NCBI RefSeq assembly: GCF_002109385.1 | Contig: NZ_CP020814.1 | Coordinates: 2,751,501-2,815,500, forward strand | Origin: Halalkalibacter krulwichiae | GTDB taxonomy: Bacteria > Bacillota > Bacilli > Bacillales > Bacillaceae_D | Length of the DNA: 64,000 bases | Reading direction: 5' to 3' | In this document: one piece after another, positions 29,923 through 39,210 of the stretch | Numbering within the stretch: the first letter of the stretch is position 1 | How the letters are laid out: each line of letters opens with the position of its first letter | Translations under genes and position numbers: made by a program | Notes under the pieces: generated by a model | Seen by the model: only the letters and a program-made list of their open reading frames with translations | Databases searched by the model: none | Told to the model about the DNA's origin: nothing

Positions 29923-30354
29923 TTACATATCAAAATCCACAATGTTTTCTGCAATTTCACTAAAAGACTCTTCAGACTCGGCAAAATAGTCTTCCCAAAT
30001 TGTCTTACTCCATATTTCAACTCTGTTGGAAACCCCAATTACTACACATTCTTTATCAAGATGGGCATATTCTCTTAGTGGAGAAGCTATATTTACTCTC
30101 CCCTGTTTATCGAGTTCGCATTCAGTTGCGCCAGAAAAGAAAAATCGTGTAAAAGCTCGAGCATCTTTTTTTGTAAACGGGAGTGTTTTTAATTGATCCT
30201 CTAACTTTTTCCATTCTTGTTGTGGATAAACAAATAAGCATCGGTCGAGTCCTCGGGTAACAACAAAAGACGAGCCTAATTCATCCCGGAATTTAGCCGG
30301 AACAATCATACGTCCTTTCTCATCTACGTTATGGCGATATTCCCCCATAAACAT
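29923..30354 (-). CDS. mraZ: transcriptional regulator MraZ
   Basis: A 143-residue protein with two SpoVT/AbrB-like repeats ([20 protein letters not shown] and [20 protein letters not shown]). MraZ forms ring-shaped oligomers, binds DNA repeats before its own gene and represses the division and cell-wall cluster. Three such repeats overlap the promoter here. Confidence 0.98.
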   Translation of the reverse strand: MFMGEYRHNVDEKGRMIVPAKFRDELGSSFVVTRGLDRCLFVYPQQEWKKLEDQLKTLPFTKKDARAFTRFFFSGATECELDKQGRVNIASPLREYAHLDKECVVIGVSNRVEIWSKTIWEDYFAESEESFSEIAENIVDFDM

Positions 30355-30391
30355 TTTTTACCCAACTCCCCCACTTACTACCCTTAAGTTA

Positions 30392-30418
30392 CCACATTCC
30401 TCCACTTTACACCACTAT
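30392..30418 (-). promoter_or_regulatory. MraZ operator, three 10-bp repeats
   Basis: On the minus strand ATAGTGGTGT, AAAGTGGAGG and AATGTGGTAA follow each other with a 10-base period (GTGG cores in plus-strand ccac at 30392, 30402 and 30412). The AAAGTG-plus-spacer repeat matches the MraZ binding pattern described in other Firmicutes and mollicutes. The first repeat overlaps the -10, which suits autorepression. Confidence 0.75.
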
Positions 30419-30442
30419 AAATTTACAATTTATCCACAACAA
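30414..30442 (-). promoter_or_regulatory. sigma-A promoter of the mraZ cluster
   Basis: TTGTTG (30437-30442) and TATAGT (30414-30419) with a 17-base spacer. It lies just downstream of the bshC terminator and about 60 bases before mraZ. It is overlapped by the MraZ repeats. Confidence 0.7.
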
Positions 30443-30477
30443 AAAAAATCCCACCTAATGGCAGGATTTTTTTATCC
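30441..30477 (-). terminator. intrinsic terminator after bshC
   Basis: AAAAAATCC..CC, loop TAAT, GG..GGATTTTTT, with A and T runs at both ends. It separates bshC from the mraZ promoter and could act in both directions. Confidence 0.75.
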
Positions 30478-30506
30478 ACAATTCGACGGAATTACTTTAC
30501 ACCAAT

Positions 30507-32123
30507 TTACAAATACAAAAGCTTATGCTTCTGATTATGTGACAATTCTAATGACAATAATCGATCAAAACCTTCTTCACCTATAATATTTAACAATAAA
30601 ATTGGGTGAAACACTCTTTCTTGCGGTCGATTTAACGGAGCTAACACGCGACCCGTTTCATTGAATTTTGATAATGTTAATTCATGGCTTTGTCGAACGA
30701 AAGATTGCATTTTTCTTTCCATAAAATCAATTTGTTCCGTTAAGATTGCTAAGTTTTTCTTACTTAAACGCTCTAGCGTAGGATCCATTTGTTCTGCTAG
30801 CTCTCTAAGTGGAAGATGATGTTCAATAATATCACTTCTAACTTTATCCAACACCTCTTGTACTGGATATTCTGTCACTTCGCTTAACCACTCTTCACGT
30901 AAAGTGTCTGATTTCCCTTCTAAGAATGGAAGAATGTCATAATTGGTTTCTTTTAACCATTTGCTCACTGTCGTCGGGACAAAAGTTAATTGGATTCTCG
31001 GAGTAACAATTGGCATTTTTAACTCAAAGTGTTCGAATACCGGCTTCAAGGTAGCCCAATACAAAACCTCACCAGGCCCCGATATGAACGACAATACCGG
31101 CAACAACCATTCTTGCATTAAAGGTCTAGTCACAACATTATTGCTAAACTTTTCGGGACTATCTTTTAAAAGGGTACTAAGCTCTAGCTTAGAATATGTA
31201 AGATCTGTTCCTCTGATAACAAAAGAGTTATCTTGAAAGTCTAATCGCTTCCGTTCACCTTCTACCTCAATAAAAAGATGAGCATTCTCAGCCTCAGTAA
31301 TAATTGGTTCGCCATAACCCGCACTTGCGAACTCCTTTGCCCCTTTTTGTTGACAAAGCTGGAGTTTTTCAACCTGTTCAATCATTCGTTGGAAATACTT
31401 TTGTTCTAATTCCCTTATGGTAGGATCATGAGCATCAAGTAGTAACAATCCCTCTTTACCAAAAAGCCAATTCATAAAATGCTTAAAAAAGTCCGTAATC
31501 GTTTCAGCTTTGTTTAGAAACTCAATTGCCTTTTCAGAAAGCGATTTTGTATGAATTGTTTCTGGCAAAGATTCAAAGACCGTTGTTAACCACTTCTCCA
31601 TTTCAACTTTATTCAGAGGTATATTTGAAGCAGAGTTAGACGAAGTATCGTTGTATAGATGTTTTTTCCAACGATTATTCTTTTCAATATACACGTATCG
31701 AATTTCATCTAAATCATGGTCTTCTCCTGCTATCCAAAAGATCGGTACGACTGGAATGCCTAATTCATTCTCTTTCTGTTTCGCTAAATGAATGATAGAA
31801 ATTGCTTTGTAGACCGTATATAAAGGTCCTGTTAACAATCCTGCTTGTTGTCCCCCAACAACAACGACAGAATTAGGCTGACGAAGCTTCTCAATCTGCA
31901 TTTTTGCTTCAGTTGTAAACAACAAAGGTTCGTGAATGCTCGAGAAATAATCCGCCAGCTCAGCTCTTTGAAACGAACGACTTAATAAATCATCCAGCCT
32001 ATTCTCATACATTCCCTTATCTGATAGTGAATAATCAAAGAACTGCGCTGCTTGATGATGTCCATTTATATAATCATTAAGAAAACCTTGTCTATTACTA
32101 ACGTCTATTTCAATAACTTCCAT
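30507..32123 (-). CDS. bshC: bacillithiol biosynthesis cysteine-adding enzyme BshC
   Basis: A 538-residue protein of the BshC family, which adds cysteine to GlcN-malate in the last step of bacillithiol synthesis. Motifs include VVGGQQAGLLTGPLYTVYKAI, PVFWIAGEDHDLDEI (here PIFWIAGEDHDLDEI) and the C-terminal coiled coil with LAPLNRPQERVFHP. Length is normal. Its place just before mraZ is that of yllA in B. subtilis. Confidence 0.96.
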   Translation of the reverse strand: MEVIEIDVSNRQGFLNDYINGHHQAAQFFDYSLSDKGMYENRLDDLLSRSFQRAELADYFSSIHEPLLFTTEAKMQIEKLRQPNSVVVVGGQQAGLLTGPLYTVYKAISIIHLAKQKENELGIPVVPIFWIAGEDHDLDEIRYVYIEKNNRWKKHLYNDTSSNSASNIPLNKVEMEKWLTTVFESLPETIHTKSLSEKAIEFLNKAETITDFFKHFMNWLFGKEGLLLLDAHDPTIRELEQKYFQRMIEQVEKLQLCQQKGAKEFASAGYGEPIITEAENAHLFIEVEGERKRLDFQDNSFVIRGTDLTYSKLELSTLLKDSPEKFSNNVVTRPLMQEWLLPVLSFISGPGEVLYWATLKPVFEHFELKMPIVTPRIQLTFVPTTVSKWLKETNYDILPFLEGKSDTLREEWLSEVTEYPVQEVLDKVRSDIIEHHLPLRELAEQMDPTLERLSKKNLAILTEQIDFMERKMQSFVRQSHELTLSKFNETGRVLAPLNRPQERVFHPILLLNIIGEEGFDRLLSLELSHNQKHKLLYL

Positions 32124-32204
32124 ATGTATTGACGTCCCTTCATCATTCTAAATTCTTCTTTAATCATAGCAAAGAATGGTTTAAGGACCAAGTACAACGC
32201 ATCA

Positions 32205-32588
32205 TTATATAATCAAAATTCTGTATAGTAATCCAAAACCACATAACAATAGATATAGAATAAAAAAAAGCAAAAAATTAAAACGCCAAATTCCCCTAAA
32301 TAGTTTACCAATATGAATATCTCCTGATAATTTCCAATGAATCCAAGTGAAAATCAATGCAATAAAAAAGAACAATGCAAGTATAATCCACAAGAAAGAT
32401 TTTGCCCATAATTCTAACATGATAAAATAGACAGCAATCATAAATAATACAGTTGTCCAGTCCGATGCGCGCCGGATTGATTTTTTTTTGTTTTTCGAGA
32501 TCTTCACATTTGCAATATATATTACATACCAACCTAAAAGCGGAATGGTTACAATCGTAGCAATTACCCAAGCTAGTAAATCACCCAA
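32205..32588 (-). CDS. DUF3397-type small membrane protein
   Basis: A 127-residue protein with four predicted membrane helices and a basic loop (KISKNKKKSIRRASD) after the first. The pattern fits the DUF3397 family found next to panE and bshC in Bacillaceae. Function unknown. It starts two bases after the panE stop, so the two are co-transcribed. Another minus-strand frame of 88 codons in this stretch is a shadow. Confidence 0.75.
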   Translation of the reverse strand: MGDLLAWVIATIVTIPLLGWYVIYIANVKISKNKKKSIRRASDWTTVLFMIAVYFIMLELWAKSFLWIILALFFFIALIFTWIHWKLSGDIHIGKLFRGIWRFNFLLFFILYLLLCGFGLLYRILII

Positions 32589-32590
32589 AT

Positions 32591-33502
32591 TTATTCCCCC
32601 TTCCCTTCCTTTGCTTGAATCGCCTGAAAAAGAAAAGGCAAAATTGATAACTCCACCTTACTCTCTTGAGCTCTTCTAATTAAATAGCCAATTATACTAT
32701 CAACTTCTGTTTTTCGATTATTTGTTACATCTATAAACATAGAAGATTTATTATTGGCTGTTTTCTCACATACTTCGAGAACATAGTTCCAATGCTGAGT
32801 CGTATCCTCAACATTTAAGGCAACCATCACTTCGTTAAAAACCATTTTCAGCATAGAATAACAGTTTTTGTTGGCAATTAATGCACCGTTTTTAACTTCC
32901 ATTAAACTTGTTAATGAATTTATACAGGCATTAACTACAAGTTTCTTTTGTAATAACTCTTCCCAGCTGCTTTCATGCTGTACGGCAAAGTACGAAGGAA
33001 AACAATATTCAAAAAAGTTTTCAATTATTAGTGTTCCTTTTTGAACATAAGACCACCTTATAGCCCCTATTCCAGTATGATGAACCGTGAAATCATTCTT
33101 TCTTATTGCACCATGTTCAACGACTGCAACAGCAATTTCAGCCACTTCTAATTTAGGAAAATACTCAATATGTCCCATTCCGTTTTGCATAAACAAAATC
33201 GAATTGACTTTCACGTTTCGTTCACTTAATTGCTTCAAAACATCTTCCACTTGGTAAGATTTCACTGTTAATATGAGCAAATCAATTTCTCTATCTACAG
33301 AGATGGAATCTACCCTTGTCGCACGTATATTTTTCGATATTGCTTCTTCAGAACCTCTAATTATTTTAATGCCATTTTCATTTATTAAATCTGTCTGTCC
33401 CTGACGGTTAGTAAAAACAGAAATCGGTTGATTTTTTATGGTTGATAAATAATATGTAACTAACATTCCAATTGAACCAGAACCTATTATGGCAACCTCC
33501 AT
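32591..33502 (-). CDS. panE: 2-dehydropantoate 2-reductase (ketopantoate reductase)
   Basis: A 303-residue NADPH-dependent enzyme of pantothenate synthesis. The N-terminal dinucleotide fold reads VAIIGSGSIGMLVTYYLS. LLILTVKSYQVEDVL and FMQNGMGHIEYF are family motifs, and KLVVNACINSLTSLMEVKNG is the C-terminal helical domain with the catalytic Lys. Corresponds to ylbQ in B. subtilis by position. It is divergent from ylbP; the 177-base gap should hold both promoters, which I could not assign. Confidence 0.92.
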   Translation of the reverse strand: MEVAIIGSGSIGMLVTYYLSTIKNQPISVFTNRQGQTDLINENGIKIIRGSEEAISKNIRATRVDSISVDREIDLLILTVKSYQVEDVLKQLSERNVKVNSILFMQNGMGHIEYFPKLEVAEIAVAVVEHGAIRKNDFTVHHTGIGAIRWSYVQKGTLIIENFFEYCFPSYFAVQHESSWEELLQKKLVVNACINSLTSLMEVKNGALIANKNCYSMLKMVFNEVMVALNVEDTTQHWNYVLEVCEKTANNKSSMFIDVTNNRKTEVDSIIGYLIRRAQESKVELSILPFLFQAIQAKEGKGE

Positions 33503-33679
33503 ACTAGCACTCCTTTTTTAGAAAATTGTACCACACATTTTTTTCAAACTAACGTTATTTTATTTTCAGATTATTTTTACTTTTAATTTCAAAGAAACTT
33601 TTTTGTTTATTTTAAACGCTTTCAAGGGAATATGTAGTAAAATATGATTGAGGAATGCTCTTTGAAAGGAGATAGTATA

Positions 33680-34168
33680 ATGCAAAAGCATGAAGTAAAA
33701 CGCCTTCTCGTCAATTATAAAACACTAGAAGAATTCAAGAACTTCCGTGAATTTGGAGCTGCTGAGCTTTCTATGAAAGGCGATTTAGAAGATAATATCA
33801 TTGAGGATAATAGTGAATCCCCATTTTACGGGATTTACTACGGGAAGAAGCTCGTAGCTAGAATGAGCCTCTATCGTATTGAAGGAAAATACGACCGCTA
33901 TTTCGATCCTCCACAAGATTATTTGGAGCTTTGGAAACTAGAAGTTCTTGAGCCTTATAGAGGTCAAGGATATGGAGCTGCTTTAGTTAATTTTGCAAAA
34001 TCACTTAAGCTTCCAATTAAAACAAACGGTCGCCAAGGTTCTAGCGATTTCTGGACCCATATGGGCTTTGAAGCGTCAACCTATCAAGAATCAAGAGACC
34101 GCGGTGAAAGTCCTTTTGTTTGGTATCCTCCTGGTGTACATGAGCAAAATAGCGAAGAAAATATTTAA
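33680..34168 (+). CDS. ylbP: GNAT-family N-acetyltransferase YlbP
   Basis: A 162-residue GNAT protein. The acetyl-CoA loop is VLEPYRGQGYGAALVNFA and the C-terminus has TNGRQGSSDFWTHMGFE. It corresponds to YlbP by sequence pattern and position between panE and gerR. The substrate is unknown. The frame opens 12 codons earlier, but AAAGGAGAT lies 6 bases before the ATG at 33680. Confidence 0.88.
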   Translation: MQKHEVKRLLVNYKTLEEFKNFREFGAAELSMKGDLEDNIIEDNSESPFYGIYYGKKLVARMSLYRIEGKYDRYFDPPQDYLELWKLEVLEPYRGQGYGAALVNFAKSLKLPIKTNGRQGSSDFWTHMGFEASTYQESRDRGESPFVWYPPGVHEQNSEENI

Positions 34169-34173
34169 GACAA

Positions 34174-34208
34174 CAAAACAGATGACGATTTCGGTCATCT
34201 GTTTTCTT
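34174..34208 (+). terminator. terminator between ylbP and gerR
   Basis: ACAGATGAC, loop GATTTCG, GTCATCTGT, then TTTC on the plus strand; on the minus strand the same hairpin ends in TTTTG, so it can serve both convergent genes. Confidence 0.8.
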
Positions 34209-34211
34209 TGT

Positions 34212-34790
34212 TTACGTTTCTTGCGACGTTTCATATAATGAAAGCTTCCTTGCACGATCCATGATCGATAAGAGAGCTTTATAATCCTCCGTCATCACCT
34301 TTTTCTCTTCTTTAACCCTTTCTAGCTCTTTTTGCAATTGAACATTTTCACTCTTCAATTGTTCTATTTCTTCTTTGGAAACACGCTCTTTCATACTTTC
34401 ATGATATTCTCCTAAAAAAGAAATAACCGCTTCCATCGTTAGCGTAGGGGGAACGAGTCGTTCAATATCATCACTTTCTTTTACTTGTAAGACAACCTTT
34501 TCAACCGGTTCTGTAATTTCTCGACTCGTCTCTTCCTCCCATTCATTTTGTTCAGTAACTTTCTTATTTTTTGTTCTTTGTTTTTTAGCTAGAGCAATGG
34601 CTGATTCATATTTTTTTCTAATAGTAGAGTTCCATCTAAAGCCACATGCGGCACTCGTTCTTGAAAGACGGTCCCCCACTTCCTCAAATGCTGATAATTG
34701 GGTACTTCCTTCTCTAATATGTCTTAATACAACCTCTGCTAAAACGAGGTCTTCATCAGTACTCCACGCATCTTGACGGATTGTTGTCAT
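34212..34790 (-). CDS. gerR: RsfA-family sporulation transcription factor (GerR/YlbO)
   Basis: A 192-residue regulator. The N-terminal Myb/SANT-like domain reads [21 protein letters not shown] and [17 protein letters not shown]. An acidic linker and a C-terminal coiled coil (about 130-180) follow, as in RsfA and GerR. In B. subtilis the homolog at this position is made under sigma-E and represses some mother-cell genes. GAGGAGGG lies 6 bases before the ATG at 34790; the frame opens 14 codons earlier. Confidence 0.85.
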   Translation of the reverse strand: MTTIRQDAWSTDEDLVLAEVVLRHIREGSTQLSAFEEVGDRLSRTSAACGFRWNSTIRKKYESAIALAKKQRTKNKKVTEQNEWEEETSREITEPVEKVVLQVKESDDIERLVPPTLTMEAVISFLGEYHESMKERVSKEEIEQLKSENVQLQKELERVKEEKKVMTEDYKALLSIMDRARKLSLYETSQET

Positions 34791-34949
34791 AGTTTCCCTC
34801 CTCAAAATTTTTATTTGCTTATACGTATGCATCTACTAGAGTTAAAAGACTTAATATTTAGTAAAAAAAGACGAATCTCTTGTTTATTTTTCGATAGAAT
34901 TACACTAGTAATTCATTATTACCTGATTTTCTCACAAATATTCACAATT

Positions 34950-34986
34950 AAAAAAAGATGAATCTCAAAAGAAAGAGTTCATCTTA
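34950..34986 (-). terminator. terminator after enoyl-CoA hydratase gene
   Basis: Minus strand AAGATGAA, 15-base loop, TTCATCTT followed by TTTTTAA. Confidence 0.8.
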
Positions 34987-34989
34987 CAA

Positions 34990-35748
34990 TTATTTTCCGG
35001 TCAAGAAACCCTTAACCGCTTCATGATGCTCCTTGGTTGCCCATAATGATGAGCATTCATCAATTTCCTTCTTAATATTCTTTTGAATCCTTACTTGATC
35101 AAATTGGTCTAATAGCCTTTGTTTATATGCATGGAGAACATTCTCGTTTTGCCTTAATATTGGAGAAAGCCATTCTAATACACCCATTCTCAGAGGCTCC
35201 GTTATTATTGCTTGCACTAAATTCGATTGTGTTAATTCCTGGACAGGATAAATACGAGCTGACGCTAACATCTCCAAAGCATAAGATGGCTGAATTCTAT
35301 GTAATAAAATCGTACCACCACCCCAACCTGTTGTAATACCAAGTTTCCCTTGAATAAAGCCCATTTTGGCGTGAGGTACAGCTACTCGAAAATCACATGC
35401 AACAGCAAGTTCACTCCCACCACCTACCGCTGTCCCATTCAAAGCTGCAACGGTTATTTTCGGAAAAAACATAATTCGCTCCAATAGTTGTCCCATTTTA
35501 AAAAGCATATCAGCCGCTTGTTCTTTTGTATGTAAATGCTGAAAACTAGTTAAGTCACCACCTGAACAAAAAGCTCGATCGCCTGCTCCTGTAATAATTA
35601 CAACTCTACTATCATCCTTTTCAACATTATCTAATGCTTGATGAATCTCAGCCATCACATCTAAATTTAGAGCATTTCTTATCGGCTCCCGGTTAATTTG
35701 AATCCATGTTACTTTGTTTGGATCTCTTTCAACAATGATATGCTCCAT
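34990..35748 (-). CDS. enoyl-CoA hydratase/isomerase family protein
   Basis: A 252-residue crotonase-fold protein. The oxyanion hole segments are AFCSGGDLTSF and ALNGTAVGGGSELAVACDFRVA; GKLGITTGWGGGTILLHRI follows. The acid residue expected in typical hydratases (Glu in the GKLGITPGWG region) is not clearly conserved, so a 3-hydroxyisobutyryl-CoA hydrolase or another crotonase reaction is possible. It sits between gerR and rpmF, where B. subtilis has no such gene, and has its own terminator. Confidence 0.85.
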   Translation of the reverse strand: MEHIIVERDPNKVTWIQINREPIRNALNLDVMAEIHQALDNVEKDDSRVVIITGAGDRAFCSGGDLTSFQHLHTKEQAADMLFKMGQLLERIMFFPKITVAALNGTAVGGGSELAVACDFRVAVPHAKMGFIQGKLGITTGWGGGTILLHRIQPSYALEMLASARIYPVQELTQSNLVQAIITEPLRMGVLEWLSPILRQNENVLHAYKQRLLDQFDQVRIQKNIKKEIDECSSLWATKEHHEAVKGFLTGK

Positions 35749-35833
35749 CGTCCGCCCATCCTTTTTCTTTTTTATTCGACCAACCTATTATACGTGACTA
35801 TCATTTTACTATATGTATCATTATTTAACTAAC

Positions 35834-35866
35834 AAAAAAGACGAAGAGGTACTCTTCGTCTCATTA
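35834..35866 (-). terminator. intrinsic terminator after rpmF
   Basis: Minus strand AGACGAAGAG, short loop, CTCTTCGTCT then TTTTTTG. Closes the yceD-rpmF transcript. Confidence 0.88.
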
Positions 35867-35877
35867 GTCGTATCTAA

Positions 35878-36051
35878 TTACTTGCTAACTACGTCTTGGC
35901 CTTTGTATGTGCCACACTCTTTACAAACACGGTGTGCTAATTTCATTTCTCCACACTCAGGACATTTAACCATACCAGGTACTGCTAACTTGTAGTGAGT
36001 ACGACGCTTATTTTTGCGAGTTTTAGATGTTCTTCTAAAAGGTACTGCCAT
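35878..36051 (-). CDS. rpmF: 50S ribosomal protein L32
   Basis: A 57-residue ribosomal protein. It begins [19 protein letters not shown], typical of Firmicutes L32, and has a complete four-Cys zinc site ([18 protein letters not shown]), the zinc-binding form. The frame opens three codons earlier, but the family starts at MAVP and GGAGGTG lies 6 bases before the ATG at 36051. Co-transcribed with yceD (85-base gap). Confidence 0.98.
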   Translation of the reverse strand: MAVPFRRTSKTRKNKRRTHYKLAVPGMVKCPECGEMKLAHRVCKECGTYKGQDVVSK

Positions 36052-36145
36052 CATTCCCACCTCCTTAAAAATCTAATCAACCCAACCTTTTCTAGTTGGT
36101 TATATGAAATGAAGGCCCGAACGTGTTGCCGGTGCTTCGACTTTC

Positions 36146-36661
36146 CTATTCCTTTTCAAAAAACTTTGCTAAATCGGCTAATCTTGGATCAATCCGATTC
36201 TTTTGCTCATTATGCTTAAAAAGTTCCCAGTCTTTACCAGATTTTGGCGCAGGTCCTTCTACTCCCTCTTCAGCAAATACTTGAATTGGAACTTCTAGTA
36301 AAATAAGCTCCTCAATAGCTGGAATTAAATCTATCATTTCCCCTTCAAAGAAATGAATATCATCTTGCTCAACAGAAGTCGTTACATATTCATCAGCAGG
36401 ATGAAAATGAACAGATTCCTGAAGATCAATCGAAAAACGTACATCCGCTAATGTTCTTGCACAAGGAAGAATTAATTCACCTTTAACATCGAGTAAAAAC
36501 GTAATCAAGGATCCAGAATATACAACTTCTCCTTTTACATGAACAGGATAGACAGATCTTATTTCTGGATTTAACTTCTTTAAGTTAGAAAGCTCAATCG
36601 TTTCTTCAAATGTAAATGGTTTATGCTTGGCAATCGCTAATTGCTGTAATGACCATTTCAT
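36146..36661 (-). CDS. ylbN: YceD-family (DUF177) protein, YlbN
   Basis: A 171-residue DUF177 protein. ELILPCARTLADVRFSIDL holds the conserved Cys, and GPAPKSGKDWELFKHNEQKNRIDPRLADLAKFF is the usual C-terminus (read as two parts). The family is nearly always upstream of rpmF and is implicated in 23S rRNA accumulation in E. coli and plants. Divergent from tmcAL across a 208-base gap. Confidence 0.93.
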   Translation of the reverse strand: MKWSLQQLAIAKHKPFTFEETIELSNLKKLNPEIRSVYPVHVKGEVVYSGSLITFLLDVKGELILPCARTLADVRFSIDLQESVHFHPADEYVTTSVEQDDIHFFEGEMIDLIPAIEELILLEVPIQVFAEEGVEGPAPKSGKDWELFKHNEQKNRIDPRLADLAKFFEKE

Positions 36662-36869
36662 TGCAGATCACCTCTAAGACAACAAAATTAAGTATATCTC
36701 TACATATTTGGAATGTCAACCTTTTTTCTTTACACTAGAAAGACAAATCAAAAAGAGAAATCGAATACTTGTTTAAAGCATGAGATTTATTGTAGCATGA
36801 CAGGAAAGAAGAGTAAAGAACTCGAACTTAACTTACAATGTAACTTTTAATACAGAAAAGGTGATAATC

Positions 36870-38087
36870 TTGAAAGCAGTAGGAATTGTTGTTGAATATA
36901 ACCCATTTCATAACGGTCACTTATACCAAGTTGAACAAGCCAAACAAGCAACTCATGCGGATGTAGTAATCGCTATCATGAGTGCGTCATTTTTACAGCG
37001 AGGTGAACCCGCCATTGTTTCAAAGTGGTTTAGAACAGAGATGGCTTTATCTAGAGGCGTTGACATCGTACTAGAACTCCCCTATATATATTCTACCCAA
37101 AAAGCAGAAACGTTTGCGAATGGAGCTATAGCAATTTTAAAAGAAGTTGGAGTAGAGTATATTAATTTTGGAAGCGAATCTGGTGACGTTGATTCCTTCA
37201 ATCAGCTAAGCGATTTTATGCATGAGCATAAAGATGAATTTGATCAACTTGTAAAAAAACACATAAAAAAAGGATATAGTTATCCACGAGCAACCACTGC
37301 AGCTTTCCAAGACTTGCATCCTGCTTCTAATATGTTATCTTTAACCGAGCCAAACAATATTCTTGGGTTTCATTATATAAAAGCCATTCGTGACCAACAT
37401 GCTTCTATTAAGGCAACCACTACTTTACGGAAGCAAGCCCAGTATCACGATGCCTTTGTAACCGGTCATGCCATTGCCAGTGCAACAAGCATTCGTAAAG
37501 CATTAATGGACAAGGATATAAACGAAATTAGTCATGTCATGCCTGAAGAAACCTTTTCTCTCTTAAATGAATATCAACGTTCCTATCAGTTACTCCATAC
37601 ATGGGAGCATTATTTTAACATGCTTCAATACAAAATTCTTTCTACACCTTTAACGGAGTTACGTTCCATATATGAATGTGAAGAAGGACTTGAATACCGA
37701 ATGAAAGATCTTATTAAAGACTCAATGTCCTTTACAGAATTGATGGAACGATTTAAGACAAAACGGTATACATGGACTCGTCTTCAACGTCTTTTAACAC
37801 ATATTTTAACCAATACGACAAAAACAGAAATGGAAGAAGCTTGCTCTACATATAAGCCACCTTATATTCGCCTGCTAGGCATGACACAAAATGGACGATC
37901 ATATTTAAATAAAACAAAAAGCGATCGGGAGGTACCTATTATAACCAAGTTTAGTAAAGCATCAGGAATTCAAAAACAAATTGAAGAGCGGGTTACCAAC
38001 ATTTATCTTAGCCCATTAAAAAAAGAGCATTTCATTAAGGAAATGAAGCAAGAATTTAGCCGTTCACCTATTATTCTTAACCATTAA
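36870..38087 (+). CDS. tmcAL: tRNA(Met) cytidine acetate ligase TmcAL (YlbM)
   Basis: A 405-residue enzyme that makes N4-acetylcytidine at the wobble base of elongator tRNA-Met from acetate and ATP. The N-terminal nucleotidyltransferase motif reads VVEYNPFHNGHLYQVEQA, with SASFLQRGEPAIVSKW after it and ISHVMPEETF further on. The frame opens with a GTG at 36861, but the family start is MKAVG at the TTG 36870, after AAAGGTGAT. Position matches ylbM. Confidence 0.94.
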   Translation: MKAVGIVVEYNPFHNGHLYQVEQAKQATHADVVIAIMSASFLQRGEPAIVSKWFRTEMALSRGVDIVLELPYIYSTQKAETFANGAIAILKEVGVEYINFGSESGDVDSFNQLSDFMHEHKDEFDQLVKKHIKKGYSYPRATTAAFQDLHPASNMLSLTEPNNILGFHYIKAIRDQHASIKATTTLRKQAQYHDAFVTGHAIASATSIRKALMDKDINEISHVMPEETFSLLNEYQRSYQLLHTWEHYFNMLQYKILSTPLTELRSIYECEEGLEYRMKDLIKDSMSFTELMERFKTKRYTWTRLQRLLTHILTNTTKTEMEEACSTYKPPYIRLLGMTQNGRSYLNKTKSDREVPIITKFSKASGIQKQIEERVTNIYLSPLKKEHFIKEMKQEFSRSPIILNH

Positions 38088-38099
38088 CCGTATACTCTA

Positions 38100-38140
38100 A
38101 AAACCCACAAAAAATCTACGAGACATTTTTGTGGGTTATA
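38100..38140 (+). terminator. bidirectional terminator between tmcAL and ylbL
   Basis: AACCCACAAAAA and TTTTTGTGGGTT form a 12-base stem with a 12-base loop. The better T tract (TTTTTAG) is on the minus side, so it probably serves convergent ylbL as well. Confidence 0.75.
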
Positions 38141-38172
38141 TTATAAACACTCAAAGAGATTCACTCTGCAGG

Positions 38173-39210
38173 TTAATTTTTTGGAGGCAATGACTGTAAA
38201 AATGCTAATGCTTCATCAAAATGATCAATTGGAATGACTTTCATTGAAGTACCAATATCCTCAGCTGCCTCTATCGCTTCCTGATAATTTGAATTAGCTA
38301 CTCCCCCCTCATTTGGAGCGAAAAAAAAGTCAGCTCCTGCTCGATCAGCAGCTACAACTTTTTGATTGGCCCCTCCAATTCGCCCAACTGTTCCTTCTTC
38401 ATTTATCGTACCTGTCCCTGCTACTTCATACCCTTTAGTAATATCTTCTTCCGTTAATTGGTTGTAAATTTCTAATGAGAACATGAGCCCAGCTGAAGGG
38501 CCACCTATTTGACTAGTATCTATTGTTACATTCGGCTCAAAGGTGACATCACGATCTGTGATAGGCGCCTGAATTCCAATACCAACTCGATCATTCGGCA
38601 CATTCATTTCTTCTGGAAACTTGGAGAATCCTAGTTCAACGCTCTCCATTTGATTGTCTCTCATGACCGTTAATTCAACCGTATCACTTAGATTCATTCC
38701 TTGTAACAAGTCAATCAATTGCTCTGAAGTTAGAACTTCAATGCCGTTCACACCGATAATATGATCACCTGGTTTTAAAAGACCATATGCCGGCATTCCC
38801 TTAATAAGAGACGTAACTCGAACACCTTTATAATCATATTCAATTGTTTTACCAGCTTTTTCATAAGCGTTAATTTTCGCAATCACTTGCGATCCATCCA
38901 TTGCCATCAGTTGACGGTGTTGATACTCTTCATCTGTTTCTCCTTCATAACGGATTTGCTCTTCCGGATAAAGAAGACGATAAGGACTCAATTGAGCCCA
39001 TGCATAAAAGAAGAGATTAGCCTTGCCCATTTGGACAGTCGTAAGCATAAAAGATCCCTCTTCTTCCTTAAATCCCCCTTCTACATTAATTACATCATCC
39101 AACACTTTCGCACCACCAGGTTGGGAATAATAATAAGGGAGCTGATAAAAATGTAGAAAAAGAAAGGCTAAAATAAGAAAGATCCAGCGCTTCTTAATCA
39201 TTGATGTCAT
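38173..39210 (-). CDS. ylbL: YlbL, membrane PDZ Lon-like serine protease
   Basis: A 345-residue protein. One N-terminal membrane helix (RWIFLILAFLFLHFYQL), a PDZ domain (GMPAYGLLKPGDHIIGVNG) and a Lon-type protease domain with the catalytic Ser in IGGPSAGLMFSLEIYN and Lys in IGGANQKVVAADRAGADFFF. In B. subtilis YlbL degrades the checkpoint division inhibitor YneA. AAGGAG lies 7 bases before the ATG at 39210; the start overlaps ylbK by 17 bases. Confidence 0.93.
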   Translation of the reverse strand: MTSMIKKRWIFLILAFLFLHFYQLPYYYSQPGGAKVLDDVINVEGGFKEEEGSFMLTTVQMGKANLFFYAWAQLSPYRLLYPEEQIRYEGETDEEYQHRQLMAMDGSQVIAKINAYEKAGKTIEYDYKGVRVTSLIKGMPAYGLLKPGDHIIGVNGIEVLTSEQLIDLLQGMNLSDTVELTVMRDNQMESVELGFSKFPEEMNVPNDRVGIGIQAPITDRDVTFEPNVTIDTSQIGGPSAGLMFSLEIYNQLTEEDITKGYEVAGTGTINEEGTVGRIGGANQKVVAADRAGADFFFAPNEGGVANSNYQEAIEAAEDIGTSMKVIPIDHFDEALAFLQSLPPKN

